Source of the DNA: an uncultured Ruminococcus sp.
GTDB lineage: Bacteria; Bacillota; Clostridia; Oscillospirales; Ruminococcaceae
NCBI GenBank assembly: GCA_900553675.1
Contig: USEH01000063.1
Coordinates: forward strand, 1-10,376
Length of the DNA stretch: 10,376 nt
Direction of reading: 5' to 3'
The notes under the pieces were generated by a model that searched no databases, had not been told where the DNA came from, and saw nothing but the letters and a program-made list of their open reading frames with translations. Shown piece by piece: positions 1-6,255 of the stretch (the stretch's first letter is position 1; each line of letters opens with the position of its first letter). The position numbers and the translations under genes were made by a program.

Positions 1-17
1 ATACCACAGATTGTTGG

Positions 18-44
18 AAAAAGCCAGCGAGTTGCTGGCTTTTT
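18..44. terminator. Bidirectional intrinsic terminator
   Basis: An 11-bp perfect stem (AAAAAGCCAGC, 18-28, pairing with GCTGGCTTTTT, 34-44) closes a 5-nt loop. It carries a T-run at the 3' side on either strand. It lies downstream of the minus-strand redox operon and is its most likely end. It could equally stop plus-strand transcription entering from the left of the window. Confidence 0.8.
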
Positions 45-54
45 CGACGGGCTG

Positions 55-76
55 AGGGGTTGCTATGGCAACCCCT
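55..76. terminator. Second hairpin downstream of the redox operon
   Basis: A 9-bp perfect stem (AGGGGTTGC, 55-63, with GCAACCCCT, 68-76) closes a TATG loop. On the plus strand it is followed by TTT and, after a short gap, a T5 run. On the minus strand it precedes hairpin 18-44 by about 10 nt, so the two form a tandem terminator after the 4Fe-4S gene. On its own it has only a weak T-tract in either direction. Confidence 0.6.
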
Positions 77-131
77 TTACACTTTTTAACGGAAAATAAG
101 TATAAAACCAGCTTCGCCGCCTTGTTATATT

Positions 132-977
132 CTATTCCTTATCCGCCTTATCAAGCTTTATACTATCGTATGTATTCGCCTTAAGTCCGAACGCTATCGC
201 CTTAGTGGGGCATTTCTCCATGCATTCCCCGCAGTTTATGCACTCGTTGTCGCCGACGTTTTTGACGTCCATTTTGCACTCGCGGACGCATTTGCTGCAG
301 CCGACGCACTTATTCTTATCAAGCTTGATTCCGAAAAGTGAAACCTTGTTGAAAAAACCGTATATCGCGCCAAGCGGACAGATAAACCGGCAGAATCCGC
401 GATAGACAAACACCACGCCCACTATCACCGCCGCTAAAACAAGTGTCTTCCACGAAAACAGCCAGCCTATCATTTTGCGCAGGCTTTCGTTCATGATAAC
501 AAGCGGGATTCCGCCTTCCAGCGTTCCGGCAGGACATATAAACTTGCAGAACCCGGGCATTGCAAGCGACAGCGGGATTATAACAACGAACACCGCTAAA
601 ATCACGTATTTAAGATATGACAGCCTGCGGGTGACAGAGCTCTTTTTAAGCTTCGGCGTGGGGATCTTATACAAAAGCTCCTGCAAAAGTCCGAACGGAC
701 ACAAAAATCCACAGATCACCCTGCCCAAAAGCAGCCCGAAGATTATAAGAATCCCCAGAACGTAATACGGCAGCTTGTACTTTGATGAGACAAGCGCGGA
801 TTGCAGGCTTCCTAATGGACACGCACCCACCGCTCCCGGGCAGGAGTAGCAGTTAAGCCCGGGGACGCATATGCCCTTTGTGTCTCCCTTGTAGATAGTG
901 CCCTTTGCAAAGCCGGTGATATTGCAGTTATAAAGCACCGCGCATATCACCTGAACCAATTTTCTTCTTTTCATCAT
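132..977 (-). CDS. Polytopic membrane 4Fe-4S protein (Fer4_5 / NapH-like), third gene of redox operon
   Basis: This 281-residue protein is a probable membrane electron-transfer subunit. The N-terminal part carries a Cys-rich stretch (CYSCPG then ACPLGSLQ, residues about 43-59). Three hydrophobic segments (about 71-90, 121-142 and 175-195) each lie beside a CxxxCP loop: CGFLCPFG, CKFICPAG and CRFICPLG. This is the pattern of the NapH/CcoG-type Fer4_5 family. The C-terminal cytoplasmic part has two classical ferredoxin motifs, CVGCSKCVREC and CINCGECMEKCP, for two [4Fe-4S] clusters. The ATG at 977 is preferred: AGG sits 7 nt upstream and the protein then starts MMKRRK, as relatives do. The ATG at 992 lacks a Shine-Dalgarno. 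The gene lies last in the operon, after the thioredoxin-like and CXXC genes. I infer that it supplies electrons from cytoplasmic donors to the extracytoplasmic thiol protein; the true partner is not shown by sequence. Confidence 0.88.
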   Translation of the reverse strand: MMKRRKLVQVICAVLYNCNITGFAKGTIYKGDTKGICVPGLNCYSCPGAVGACPLGSLQSALVSSKYKLPYYVLGILIIFGLLLGRVICGFLCPFGLLQELLYKIPTPKLKKSSVTRRLSYLKYVILAVFVVIIPLSLAMPGFCKFICPAGTLEGGIPLVIMNESLRKMIGWLFSWKTLVLAAVIVGVVFVYRGFCRFICPLGAIYGFFNKVSLFGIKLDKNKCVGCSKCVRECKMDVKNVGDNECINCGECMEKCPTKAIAFGLKANTYDSIKLDKADKE

Positions 978-1007
978 CCGATACCTACACATACCAAGTC
1001 TGAATAA

Positions 1008-1160
1008 TCATCCGATTCCTATACATTCATAGCAGATTCTGGCGGCTTTATTTTTCACGTCCTTAAAGCCGTTCTGAGATGCTCCCGCAGCTATCAGCGC
1101 GCAGGCTGTTATAAGGATAAGTATGCGCGCTGTCAGCCTTAATGCTGCCGTTTTTTTCAT
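1008..1160 (-). CDS. CD1871A-family small CXXC membrane peptide
   Basis: This is a 50-residue protein that gene callers easily miss. Its ATG (1160-1158) overlaps the stop of the thioredoxin-like gene in an ATGA junction, and a strong GGGGGAG ribosome binding site lies 5 nt upstream. Residues 1-12 are basic and residues 13-27 are hydrophobic, so it is probably a single membrane anchor with the tail outside. The C-terminus reads NKAARICYECIGIG, with the CXXC at residues 43-46 and almost nothing after it. From memory this ending is diagnostic of the clostridial 'CD1871A family CXXC motif-containing protein', which typically sits between a TlpA-like gene and a 4Fe-4S membrane gene, exactly as here. 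The function is unestablished. I infer a small dithiol or cluster ligand that relays electrons between its two neighbours. Confidence 0.85.
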   Translation of the reverse strand: MKKTAALRLTARILILITACALIAAGASQNGFKDVKNKAARICYECIGIG

Positions 1161-1720
1161 GAGTTCTCCCCCATTACGGCGTCTATTGCCGATTTGTACT
1201 CTTGGTACTGCGTTTCGGCGTCGTACGCCCCGACATATATTTTTGCAACCTTGCCGTCGGTGCCGATGATGACGGTATACGGGATTCCGTCGGACGGATA
1301 TTTTTTGCAGATGTCGCCCTCAACATCATATGCTATCGGGAAGGTGTAGCCGTTGTCGGACGCAAATTTGTCCACCGATTCCTTGTCCTCCATGCAGTTA
1401 ACCGCAAGCACGGCAAGCTTTTCGCCGTATTCGTCATAGAGCCGCTGGAAGGCGGGCATTTCGCCAACGCAGGGTGAGCACCACGTTGCCCAGAAGTTAA
1501 GGATCACGACCTTGTCCGACTGATCGGAGAGCTTAAATTCCCCGCCGCCGATGGTTTCGGCAGTGAAGTCGGGTGCAGAGTCGCCCTCGCTGAGAGCTTC
1601 GTAGACCTCCTGCTCGCCCGATTCGGAATCATCAGACGGATTTTTTGCGCAGCCCGCCGCCACAACCGCAAACAAAGCTAATATCAACGCGAATATCGCC
1701 GCTTTTTTAAATGCTTTCAT
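1157..1720 (-). CDS. TlpA/ResA-like thiol-disulfide oxidoreductase lipoprotein
   Basis: This 187-residue protein has a lipoprotein signal: basic KAFKK, a hydrophobic core and the lipobox VAAGC with Cys24. It should be tethered outside the membrane. An acidic Ser/Glu linker (about 29-45) leads into an AhpC/TSA-Redoxin-type thioredoxin fold starting at APDF (49-52). The active site is WCSPC (Cys81, Cys84) and the conserved cis-proline loop is GIPYT (Pro147). Cys109 and Cys138 are additional cysteines. The family reduces disulfides on exported proteins or cytochromes and is recharged by a membrane donor. The two downstream operon genes are plausible donors. The ATG at 1720 is chosen because GGAG lies 8 nt upstream; the in-frame TTG at 1726 is only about 2 nt from the SD. 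It is the first gene after the promoter at 1759-1787. Confidence 0.9.
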   Translation of the reverse strand: MKAFKKAAIFALILALFAVVAAGCAKNPSDDSESGEQEVYEALSEGDSAPDFTAETIGGGEFKLSDQSDKVVILNFWATWCSPCVGEMPAFQRLYDEYGEKLAVLAVNCMEDKESVDKFASDNGYTFPIAYDVEGDICKKYPSDGIPYTVIIGTDGKVAKIYVGAYDAETQYQEYKSAIDAVMGENS

Positions 1721-1758
1721 ATTCAAATCTCCTTTTTTGTTAAAAACTTATTGATGCT

Positions 1759-1787
1759 ATTATATCCGTTCCGCGGCGAAATGTCAA
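1759..1787 (-). promoter_or_regulatory. Sigma-A promoter of the redox operon
   Basis: On the minus strand, TTGACA (1787-1782) is followed by a 17-nt spacer and TATAAT (1764-1759). Both hexamers are perfect consensus matches at optimal spacing. The -10 lies about 39 nt upstream of the lipoprotein ATG. This implies strong, probably constitutive expression of the three-gene cassette; I see no obvious operator. Confidence 0.9.
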
Positions 1788-1848
1788 TCGAAAAGAATAA
1801 TATCCTGCTCAGTGGGAAAGCTACTAAAAAAGAAAGGACGCTGATAAA

Positions 1849-2283
1849 ATGATTGAAAGCGATACAATAAAGCTCCTGCGCGAGTGCGACGCGGGTGTTA
1901 AGATGGGAGTTTCTTCGATAACAGAGGTTGTTGACCACGTTAAAAACGAGGATTTCAGGCAGTCTCTGACCAAGTGCAAGGCTGAGCACGACAAGCTCTC
2001 GGACGAGATACAAAGCCTTTTGGACGACTACAACGACGACGGCAAGTCGCCCAACCCGATAGCTAAGGGGATGTCGTGGATGAAAACAAATATGACTCTT
2101 ATAGCCGACGATTCCGATTCCTCTATTGCCGACATCATGACCGACGGCTGCAATATGGGAGTTAAGTCGCTGGCAAGATATCTCAACCAATACGAAGCGG
2201 CGGACGAGTTTTCCAAGGACATCGCAAAGCGGCTTATCAGCCTTGAAGAGCAGCTTGGGGCGGATATAAGAAGGTATCTGTAA
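1849..2283 (+). CDS. Small helical protein, ferritin-like/DUF2383-type four-helix bundle (tentative)
   Basis: This 144-residue cytoplasmic protein has no signal peptide or membrane segment. The sequence suggests four long amphipathic helices (about 2-29, 33-60, 66-86 with WMKTNM, and 90-140), with a Gly/Pro-rich turn DDGKSPNP (63-70) in the middle. This layout resembles the DUF2383/PA2169-type and other ferritin-like bundles, but I cannot place a full set of iron ligands; the AEH at 45-47 is the only suggestive piece. An AGAAAGGA ribosome binding site lies about 10 nt before the ATG. The gene is monocistronic, divergent from the redox operon, and ends in a shared hairpin. Proteins of this sort are often stress-related in the Firmicutes, but no function can be claimed here. 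Confidence 0.75.
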   Translation: MIESDTIKLLRECDAGVKMGVSSITEVVDHVKNEDFRQSLTKCKAEHDKLSDEIQSLLDDYNDDGKSPNPIAKGMSWMKTNMTLIADDSDSSIADIMTDGCNMGVKSLARYLNQYEAADEFSKDIAKRLISLEEQLGADIRRYL

Positions 2284-2322
2284 ACAGCTGACTGCATTTT
2301 CAACAACGCCCTTCATAATTAC

Positions 2323-2359
2323 GAAAGTCCGACCCCGATATACTCGGAGTCGGACTTTC
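2323..2359. terminator. Long bidirectional hairpin between convergent genes
   Basis: An 11-bp perfect stem (GAAAGTCCGAC, 2323-2333, with GTCGGACTTTC, 2349-2359) is followed inwards by one C-A mismatch, four more base pairs and a TATAC loop. It lies between the ends of the convergent genes at 2283 and 2400. It lacks a long T-tract beyond the stem on either side, so it is a less canonical terminator, but its location and stability support that role. Confidence 0.65.
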
Positions 2360-2399
2360 AGCGTTATATTGTATGAGAGGGAAATTAGTATAACAAATA

Positions 2400-5300
2400 T
2401 TATTTGGACTGTATACCCATTTCCATTATCTTTTTGGCGCGCTCGACTGCTTCCTTATACCTTGGCTCTTCCCTTACGGAATCGAACCATTCCCAGCCGC
2501 TCTTGGCAATAAGGGGCTGATATATGACGTCCGCGTGCATAACAAGCCAGTTGTACTGAAGCTTCCGCCTTGTGCCGTCCTTAAGCTCAATAACATCATT
2601 CCAGCAGCCATAGCCTGAGTTCTTGATATAGCGTATATCGCTGAAAACAAACGGATTGCCTACAGAAAGCTTTTCGCCCTCGGGTATCTTCAACCATTTT
2701 TCGAGATAATCCAGCGCCTTGTCGAGATACTCATAGCCCTCTTCCTTTCTGCCGCCGCCGAAAAGCGCAGCACTTGCCTTAAGACAGATTCTGGAATAGT
2801 AGCCGATAAGTCCTTCGGGGACGCCCGAATCGCCGCCGGCGGCTTCACAGAGACGAAGCTTGTGCTTTCTCCACTCCGCAACAAGGAGCGGGTCGTAATT
2901 GCCGTGGCTGAATCGTGTAAGCTCGTGATACAAAATCATAAAGTTGTTGTAGCCGCCGAGGTCGTTGGCTTCGTTGGGCTTGTTGTTTTCCACCAGTATC
3001 TGCTCCCTGATTTCGCTGTAAACGCCGCCGTAGGTGGTTGTTCTGGGAGAGATATCCCGAACGCCTGTCTTGTCCTCGAAGACGATTATATCCCCGCTTG
3101 CGTCGTCCTTGACATAGGTATACTCAGCCGCCGCGATGTAGCCGTCGGTGAGGTTGGTGGCGTCATACCGCCTTACCATGCCGTCCTCAAAGGGCATATA
3201 GCCTTCGCCGCCACCTTTGCAGACGGTAAGCTCGTAGGCAGCAGGGCTTGTGTCGAAAGCGCCGTAGACCTCGAATCTTACAAGACCCACATTCGGCGCG
3301 AAGTAATACGCCTTTTTGCCGTTGCAGTATGACATACCTTCGCTGTAGCCGGTGCAGTCAACCGTCAGCTTAATGCAGTTTTTAAAGCTTCCGGCAGGAC
3401 ATATAATCTCGCCCACTTCTTCACAGACAATGCTTGATTCAATAGCGTCGCCGTAGAATTTCAGCTTTTTAACCTCGCTGTAGCCGGGCTTCCATTCATC
3501 CGACCACACTGCGCCGGTTATCTCAAACAGAATCTCGTAAATATCGTTGCATAAAACAGGCATTTCGGCGGCGGCACCGGTATTGACCTTACATTCAAAG
3601 CTCCAGCGGAAGCCGGAATCTATATAGCTTAAAGCTCCGCCGTTTCTTCTTACGGCTTGTTTTGAAAAGAAGTTCCAAACACCCCTGACCTTGGTTTCGG
3701 GGTTGAAGACCTCATCTGTCTCCATGATTCTTCTTACAACCGAAGCCGCAGCCTTGGCATGAGCCTTTTCCATAGGGGTTTTTGCCAGAAGCATGGCGCG
3801 ATCCGCTGTGTCGCGCATATCAACAACCTTGTCGTTTTCGTCAAGGTATTCACTGCGTATCTTCAAGACCATATCAAGCCACGAGTTTTCGTCGTACTTC
3901 TGCCGCTTCATATAGGTGTGCTGAGTGAGAATAGCTTTCTCCGAGTCGGCATATGCCACCTCTAACCTTGTTGTATGCTCGATAAATTCGGGGCTTACAT
4001 TCAGGCTGTACTCCCAGAAGTTTCCGCGCCTCATCGGGATAAGGCTGTCTGCGCCGCCGTCGACCTTATATGCGCAAAGGCTTCTTGCCTCGGTGATGCC
4101 GTCGTCGGTTATTTCCTGTCTGACTATTCCTGTTCCACGCTTGTAATAGGTCTTTATCAGCTTGTGCCCCGATATATTTTCAGCCTGCCAAAGCTCGCAG
4201 CCGGTAAAGTCTCCTGCAAGTGCCTTGACAGTCTCACGATCCGAGACAAAGCTAAGAACAGAGCCGTCCGAGGCGGTAAGGCTTTCGCCCGGCTTGATGT
4301 ATGCGCAGAGCCTGCGGTCGCAGTAAAAGGCGTTTTTTATTATTTCTATCGCGTCGTAGTTAATGGAATACAGATCGCCGTTTGCGAAAGCATAGCTGTC
4401 GGTCAGACGAAGCTCTCCGCCCGCCGAGCGTATCTCATAGGCGTTAGTTTCGTCATTGCGGCACCTTGCGTCCGAAACAAACTCCTTTGAGCAGACCATA
4501 TCAACATTGTCCTTTGCGCGGGCGGCAAAGTGATAGTACATATTGTCGGTGCCAAGAAGCGAGATTGCATTGTCGTATGCCTTGCGCGCTTCGTCGGCAT
4601 TAGCTGTCCATTCATAACAGCCGGAAACATTTATCCATTCCTTTGCGGCGGCGATTTTTAAGCCAAGCTCTAAAAGCTTGGGTATCTGAACATCGCGGAT
4701 AAGCTCTGCACGCTGCTCGCCCCAGTACTTCGAGTTTTCCTTTTCCATGACAAAGAACATAACGTCCTCGTTTTTGCCAAGCTCCGCCGCTTCCTTGATT
4801 CTTGCAAACAGGTTGTCGTTGACCTCGCCGGGGAGCCACCAGTAGCCGCGCATTAGAACATCTGCCAGTGCGTGATACTTTCCGCTCGATTCGGACAGCT
4901 CGTCGATATCCTTTAGTATACTGCGATAATCCGCTTCAAAGCCCGCTTTGGAGTTTTTCAAATCCCAAAGTTTAAGCTCTGCAACCTTTTTCATGACCTT
5001 TTGCAATAAGGTGTCGTTTAAGTTTTCATCCATAGCACTAAGCTCCTTCCTCATTCTCTTTCTGCCGTCGTGAAGCTGCCATTTTACCGTTCCCTCGGAT
5101 ATGCCGAGCGCGAAGGAAATCTCGCGGGCGTCCATATCCTTATAATAGTGCAGGTAAACCACCTGCTTGGCGCGGTCGGGCAGTCTTTCAAGACTCTTTT
5201 GCACTAAATCCGATTCTTCCTTAGACAAAAGCATTTCCTCGGGGTCGAAAGACGTATCCCTTCTTTCGGGAAGATATTCGATATCCTCTAAGCTCAGATA

Positions 5301-5579
5301 GTTGCGAAAACGCCCTGCCATATTCGCCGCGCAGTTTCGCGCAATGCGTCCTACCCACGCGCCGAATTTTTCCGGCTCGCGGAGCATATTAAGCCGTATC
5401 CAGGCTGCGCAGAAGGCGTCCTGAGTGGCGTCCTCGGCGATATGCGGGTTGCGTATTACCGCATAAGCAGCTGCTCGGACGGACTTTTCGTGCCTCCTGA
5501 CAAGTGCTTCGTAAGCCGAGTCGTTTCCGGCAAGCGTTAAGAGCACCAGGGTTTCGTCCGACATATCCATGTATGCCAT
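2400..5579 (-). CDS. ECF sigma factor fused to ~870-residue uncharacterised C-terminal region
   Basis: This 1059-residue protein begins with a complete ECF sigma factor. Region 2 is at about 20-95 (FDALVRRHE-like start, EDATQDAF, then FGAWVGRIARN). Region 4 is at about 120-182 (LERLPDRAKQVVYLHYYKDM, then the helix-turn-helix ISFALGISEGTVKWQLHDGRKR). Ordinary ECF sigmas stop near residue 190. Here a helical stretch follows (about 190-360, with a TPR-like DEARKAYDNAISLLG), then beta-rich modules (about 370-850), then a helical C-terminal part (about 880-1055). The beta region contains an AG-[DS]-F...YY...G-[IL]-V-R motif twice (about 454-488 and 729-769) and a 'P-G-W-Y' style module opening twice (LIPMRRGNFWEYS near 513, YMPFEDGMVRRYD near 794). 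No membrane segment or signal peptide is visible, so the whole protein should be cytoplasmic. The ATG at 5579 has AAAGGA about 8 nt upstream; the ATG at 5588 abuts the SD. I infer a self-contained sensor/sigma protein, since no separate anti-sigma gene is adjacent. Confidence 0.85.
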   Translation of the reverse strand: MAYMDMSDETLVLLTLAGNDSAYEALVRRHEKSVRAAAYAVIRNPHIAEDATQDAFCAAWIRLNMLREPEKFGAWVGRIARNCAANMAGRFRNYLSLEDIEYLPERRDTSFDPEEMLLSKEESDLVQKSLERLPDRAKQVVYLHYYKDMDAREISFALGISEGTVKWQLHDGRKRMRKELSAMDENLNDTLLQKVMKKVAELKLWDLKNSKAGFEADYRSILKDIDELSESSGKYHALADVLMRGYWWLPGEVNDNLFARIKEAAELGKNEDVMFFVMEKENSKYWGEQRAELIRDVQIPKLLELGLKIAAAKEWINVSGCYEWTANADEARKAYDNAISLLGTDNMYYHFAARAKDNVDMVCSKEFVSDARCRNDETNAYEIRSAGGELRLTDSYAFANGDLYSINYDAIEIIKNAFYCDRRLCAYIKPGESLTASDGSVLSFVSDRETVKALAGDFTGCELWQAENISGHKLIKTYYKRGTGIVRQEITDDGITEARSLCAYKVDGGADSLIPMRRGNFWEYSLNVSPEFIEHTTRLEVAYADSEKAILTQHTYMKRQKYDENSWLDMVLKIRSEYLDENDKVVDMRDTADRAMLLAKTPMEKAHAKAAASVVRRIMETDEVFNPETKVRGVWNFFSKQAVRRNGGALSYIDSGFRWSFECKVNTGAAAEMPVLCNDIYEILFEITGAVWSDEWKPGYSEVKKLKFYGDAIESSIVCEEVGEIICPAGSFKNCIKLTVDCTGYSEGMSYCNGKKAYYFAPNVGLVRFEVYGAFDTSPAAYELTVCKGGGEGYMPFEDGMVRRYDATNLTDGYIAAAEYTYVKDDASGDIIVFEDKTGVRDISPRTTTYGGVYSEIREQILVENNKPNEANDLGGYNNFMILYHELTRFSHGNYDPLLVAEWRKHKLRLCEAAGGDSGVPEGLIGYYSRICLKASAALFGGGRKEEGYEYLDKALDYLEKWLKIPEGEKLSVGNPFVFSDIRYIKNSGYGCWNDVIELKDGTRRKLQYNWLVMHADVIYQPLIAKSGWEWFDSVREEPRYKEAVERAKKIMEMGIQSK

Positions 5580-5598
5580 TGTCGTCATCCTTTCTGTT

Positions 5599-5610
5599 TG
5601 AAAGCTTTCA
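5599..5610. promoter_or_regulatory. 12-bp palindrome at the sigma-fusion start site
   Basis: TGAAAGCTTTCA is a perfect 12-bp inverted repeat. It lies immediately downstream of the candidate -10 of the sigma-fusion gene and upstream of its ribosome binding site, roughly where transcription should begin. The position suits an operator for the neighbouring XRE regulator or another repressor. A short AT-rich palindrome can also arise by chance. Confidence 0.35.
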
Positions 5611-5641
5611 CTTATATGACAGTCTGAGAGGGAAAAAGGTT
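5611..5641 (-). promoter_or_regulatory. Candidate ECF-type (autoregulated?) promoter of the sigma-fusion gene
   Basis: On the minus strand an AACCTTTTT element (from 5641) resembles the 'AAC' -35 element of ECF promoters. After 17 nt it is followed by TGTCATATAAG (5621-5611), close to the CGTC-like ECF -10. No good TTGACA is present at sigma-A spacing from TATAAG. The element ends about 32 nt before the ATG. Autoregulation by the encoded sigma factor is typical of ECF genes and is inferred here. Confidence 0.45.
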
Positions 5642-5690
5642 GGGTGATTTTTAAAATTTTTTTGGATTATTTAAAAAAGTTTTCGGGCTA

Positions 5691-6020
5691 TCAATCAAAT
5701 AATTCAAGACACTCGTCAATGATTTTTTCAATGATATTCCTTTGCTCAGGAGTAAGCCTGCGCAGCTTGTCCGACATCAGAAGCATATCCTTATCGATAA
5801 TATCTCCGCTCAAAAGAAAATCCGCGCTGACGCCCAGCGTCGACGAAAGCTTGAGCAGGTTTTCGGGACGCATAGCTCTTTTACCTGATTCGGCATAGGA
5901 GACAAACTGAGGTGTAAGGTCGCCTCTGTCCGCAAGCTCCTCCTGAGTCCAGCCGAGGCTTTTTCTTCTGTCGGTTATTCTTTTACCGATTTCTAATAGT
6001 CTTTTGTCGTTTTCATTCAT
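5691..6020 (-). CDS. XRE-family helix-turn-helix transcriptional regulator
   Basis: This 109-residue DNA-binding protein has a Cro/CI-type HTH at about residues 11-67: IGKRITDRRKSLGWTQEELA, then LTPQFVSYAESGKR as the recognition region, and LSSTLGVSADFLLSGD closing the five-helix fold. The remaining 40 residues are helical (LRRLTPEQRNIIEKIIDECL) and probably mediate dimerisation. There is no sensor or peptidase domain. The ATG at 6020 has AAAGGAG 8 nt upstream. The gene is divergent from the secreted MBL-fold gene and lies 111 nt upstream of the sigma-fusion gene in the same orientation. The sequence between them is A/T-rich with no hairpin, so read-through into the sigma gene is possible. 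Likely targets are its own promoter, the divergent gene or the sigma-fusion gene; none can be shown from sequence alone. Confidence 0.88.
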   Translation of the reverse strand: MNENDKRLLEIGKRITDRRKSLGWTQEELADRGDLTPQFVSYAESGKRAMRPENLLKLSSTLGVSADFLLSGDIIDKDMLLMSDKLRRLTPEQRNIIEKIIDECLELFD

Positions 6021-6041
6021 AATAACATCTCCTTTTGTTAA

Positions 6042-6070
6042 ATTATATCCACAAAAGAAGATAATTTTAA
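6042..6070 (-). promoter_or_regulatory. Promoter of the XRE regulator gene
   Basis: On the minus strand TATAAT (6047-6042) is a perfect -10. A TTAAAA hexamer (6070-6065) sits 17 nt upstream and matches the -35 consensus at 4 of 6 positions. The leader to the ribosome binding site is very short. The -10 overlaps one copy of a repeated TATCCACAA sequence, so a protein binding there would affect this promoter. Confidence 0.6.
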
Positions 6071-6097
6071 TCGCTTATTGCTGACTTTTATCCACAA
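6046..6097. repeat. Direct repeats TATCCACAA (DnaA-box-like) upstream of the XRE gene
   Basis: TATCCACAA occurs at 6046-6054 and again at 6089-6097, 43 bp apart in the same orientation. The second copy, with its upstream T, contains a perfect TTATCCACA DnaA box (6088-6096). The first differs from that box at one base. They lie in the AT-rich intergenic region between the divergent XRE and MBL-fold genes. They could be DnaA sites or operators for the XRE protein. Confidence 0.5.
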
Positions 6098-6193
6098 TAT
6101 ATGATAAAATGAGCTTGCAGCAAAGTTTTATTTATGTCTGAAGCGATTCAAAAAAACATACCAATACACTAACGAAAATTCGAGCTTTTAGTA

Positions 6194-6223
6194 CAGACAT
6201 TCGGACAAACAATGCTGTATAAT
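6194..6223 (+). promoter_or_regulatory. Probable promoter of the secreted MBL-fold gene
   Basis: TATAAT (6218-6223) is a perfect -10, 33 nt upstream of the ATG at 6256. The best -35 is CAGACA (6194-6199), matching consensus at 4 of 6 positions with an 18-nt spacer, so the -35 is weak. Confidence 0.55.
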
Positions 6224-6255
6224 TCAGTCATCAAATATGCAAGGAGGTGAAATCT

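Noticed and set aside
1798-1803. TAATAT as -10 of the plus-strand gene at 1849
   Set aside because: The hexamer 17 nt upstream (GGCGAA) does not resemble a -35, so I could not support a promoter for that gene.
1723-2316. 197-codon minus-strand open frame
   Set aside because: It is antisense to the 144-residue helical protein and runs across the divergent promoter region. The plus-strand frame has the ribosome binding site and a sensible composition.
3975-4490. Plus-strand open frames inside the sigma-fusion gene
   Set aside because: No Shine-Dalgarno and no recognisable protein. The minus-strand frame is uninterrupted for over 1000 codons.
6042-6130. Replication origin based on the DnaA-box-like repeats
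   Set aside because: Only two boxes, no dnaA/dnaN neighbours and no unwinding element cluster. A local regulatory role is more likely.
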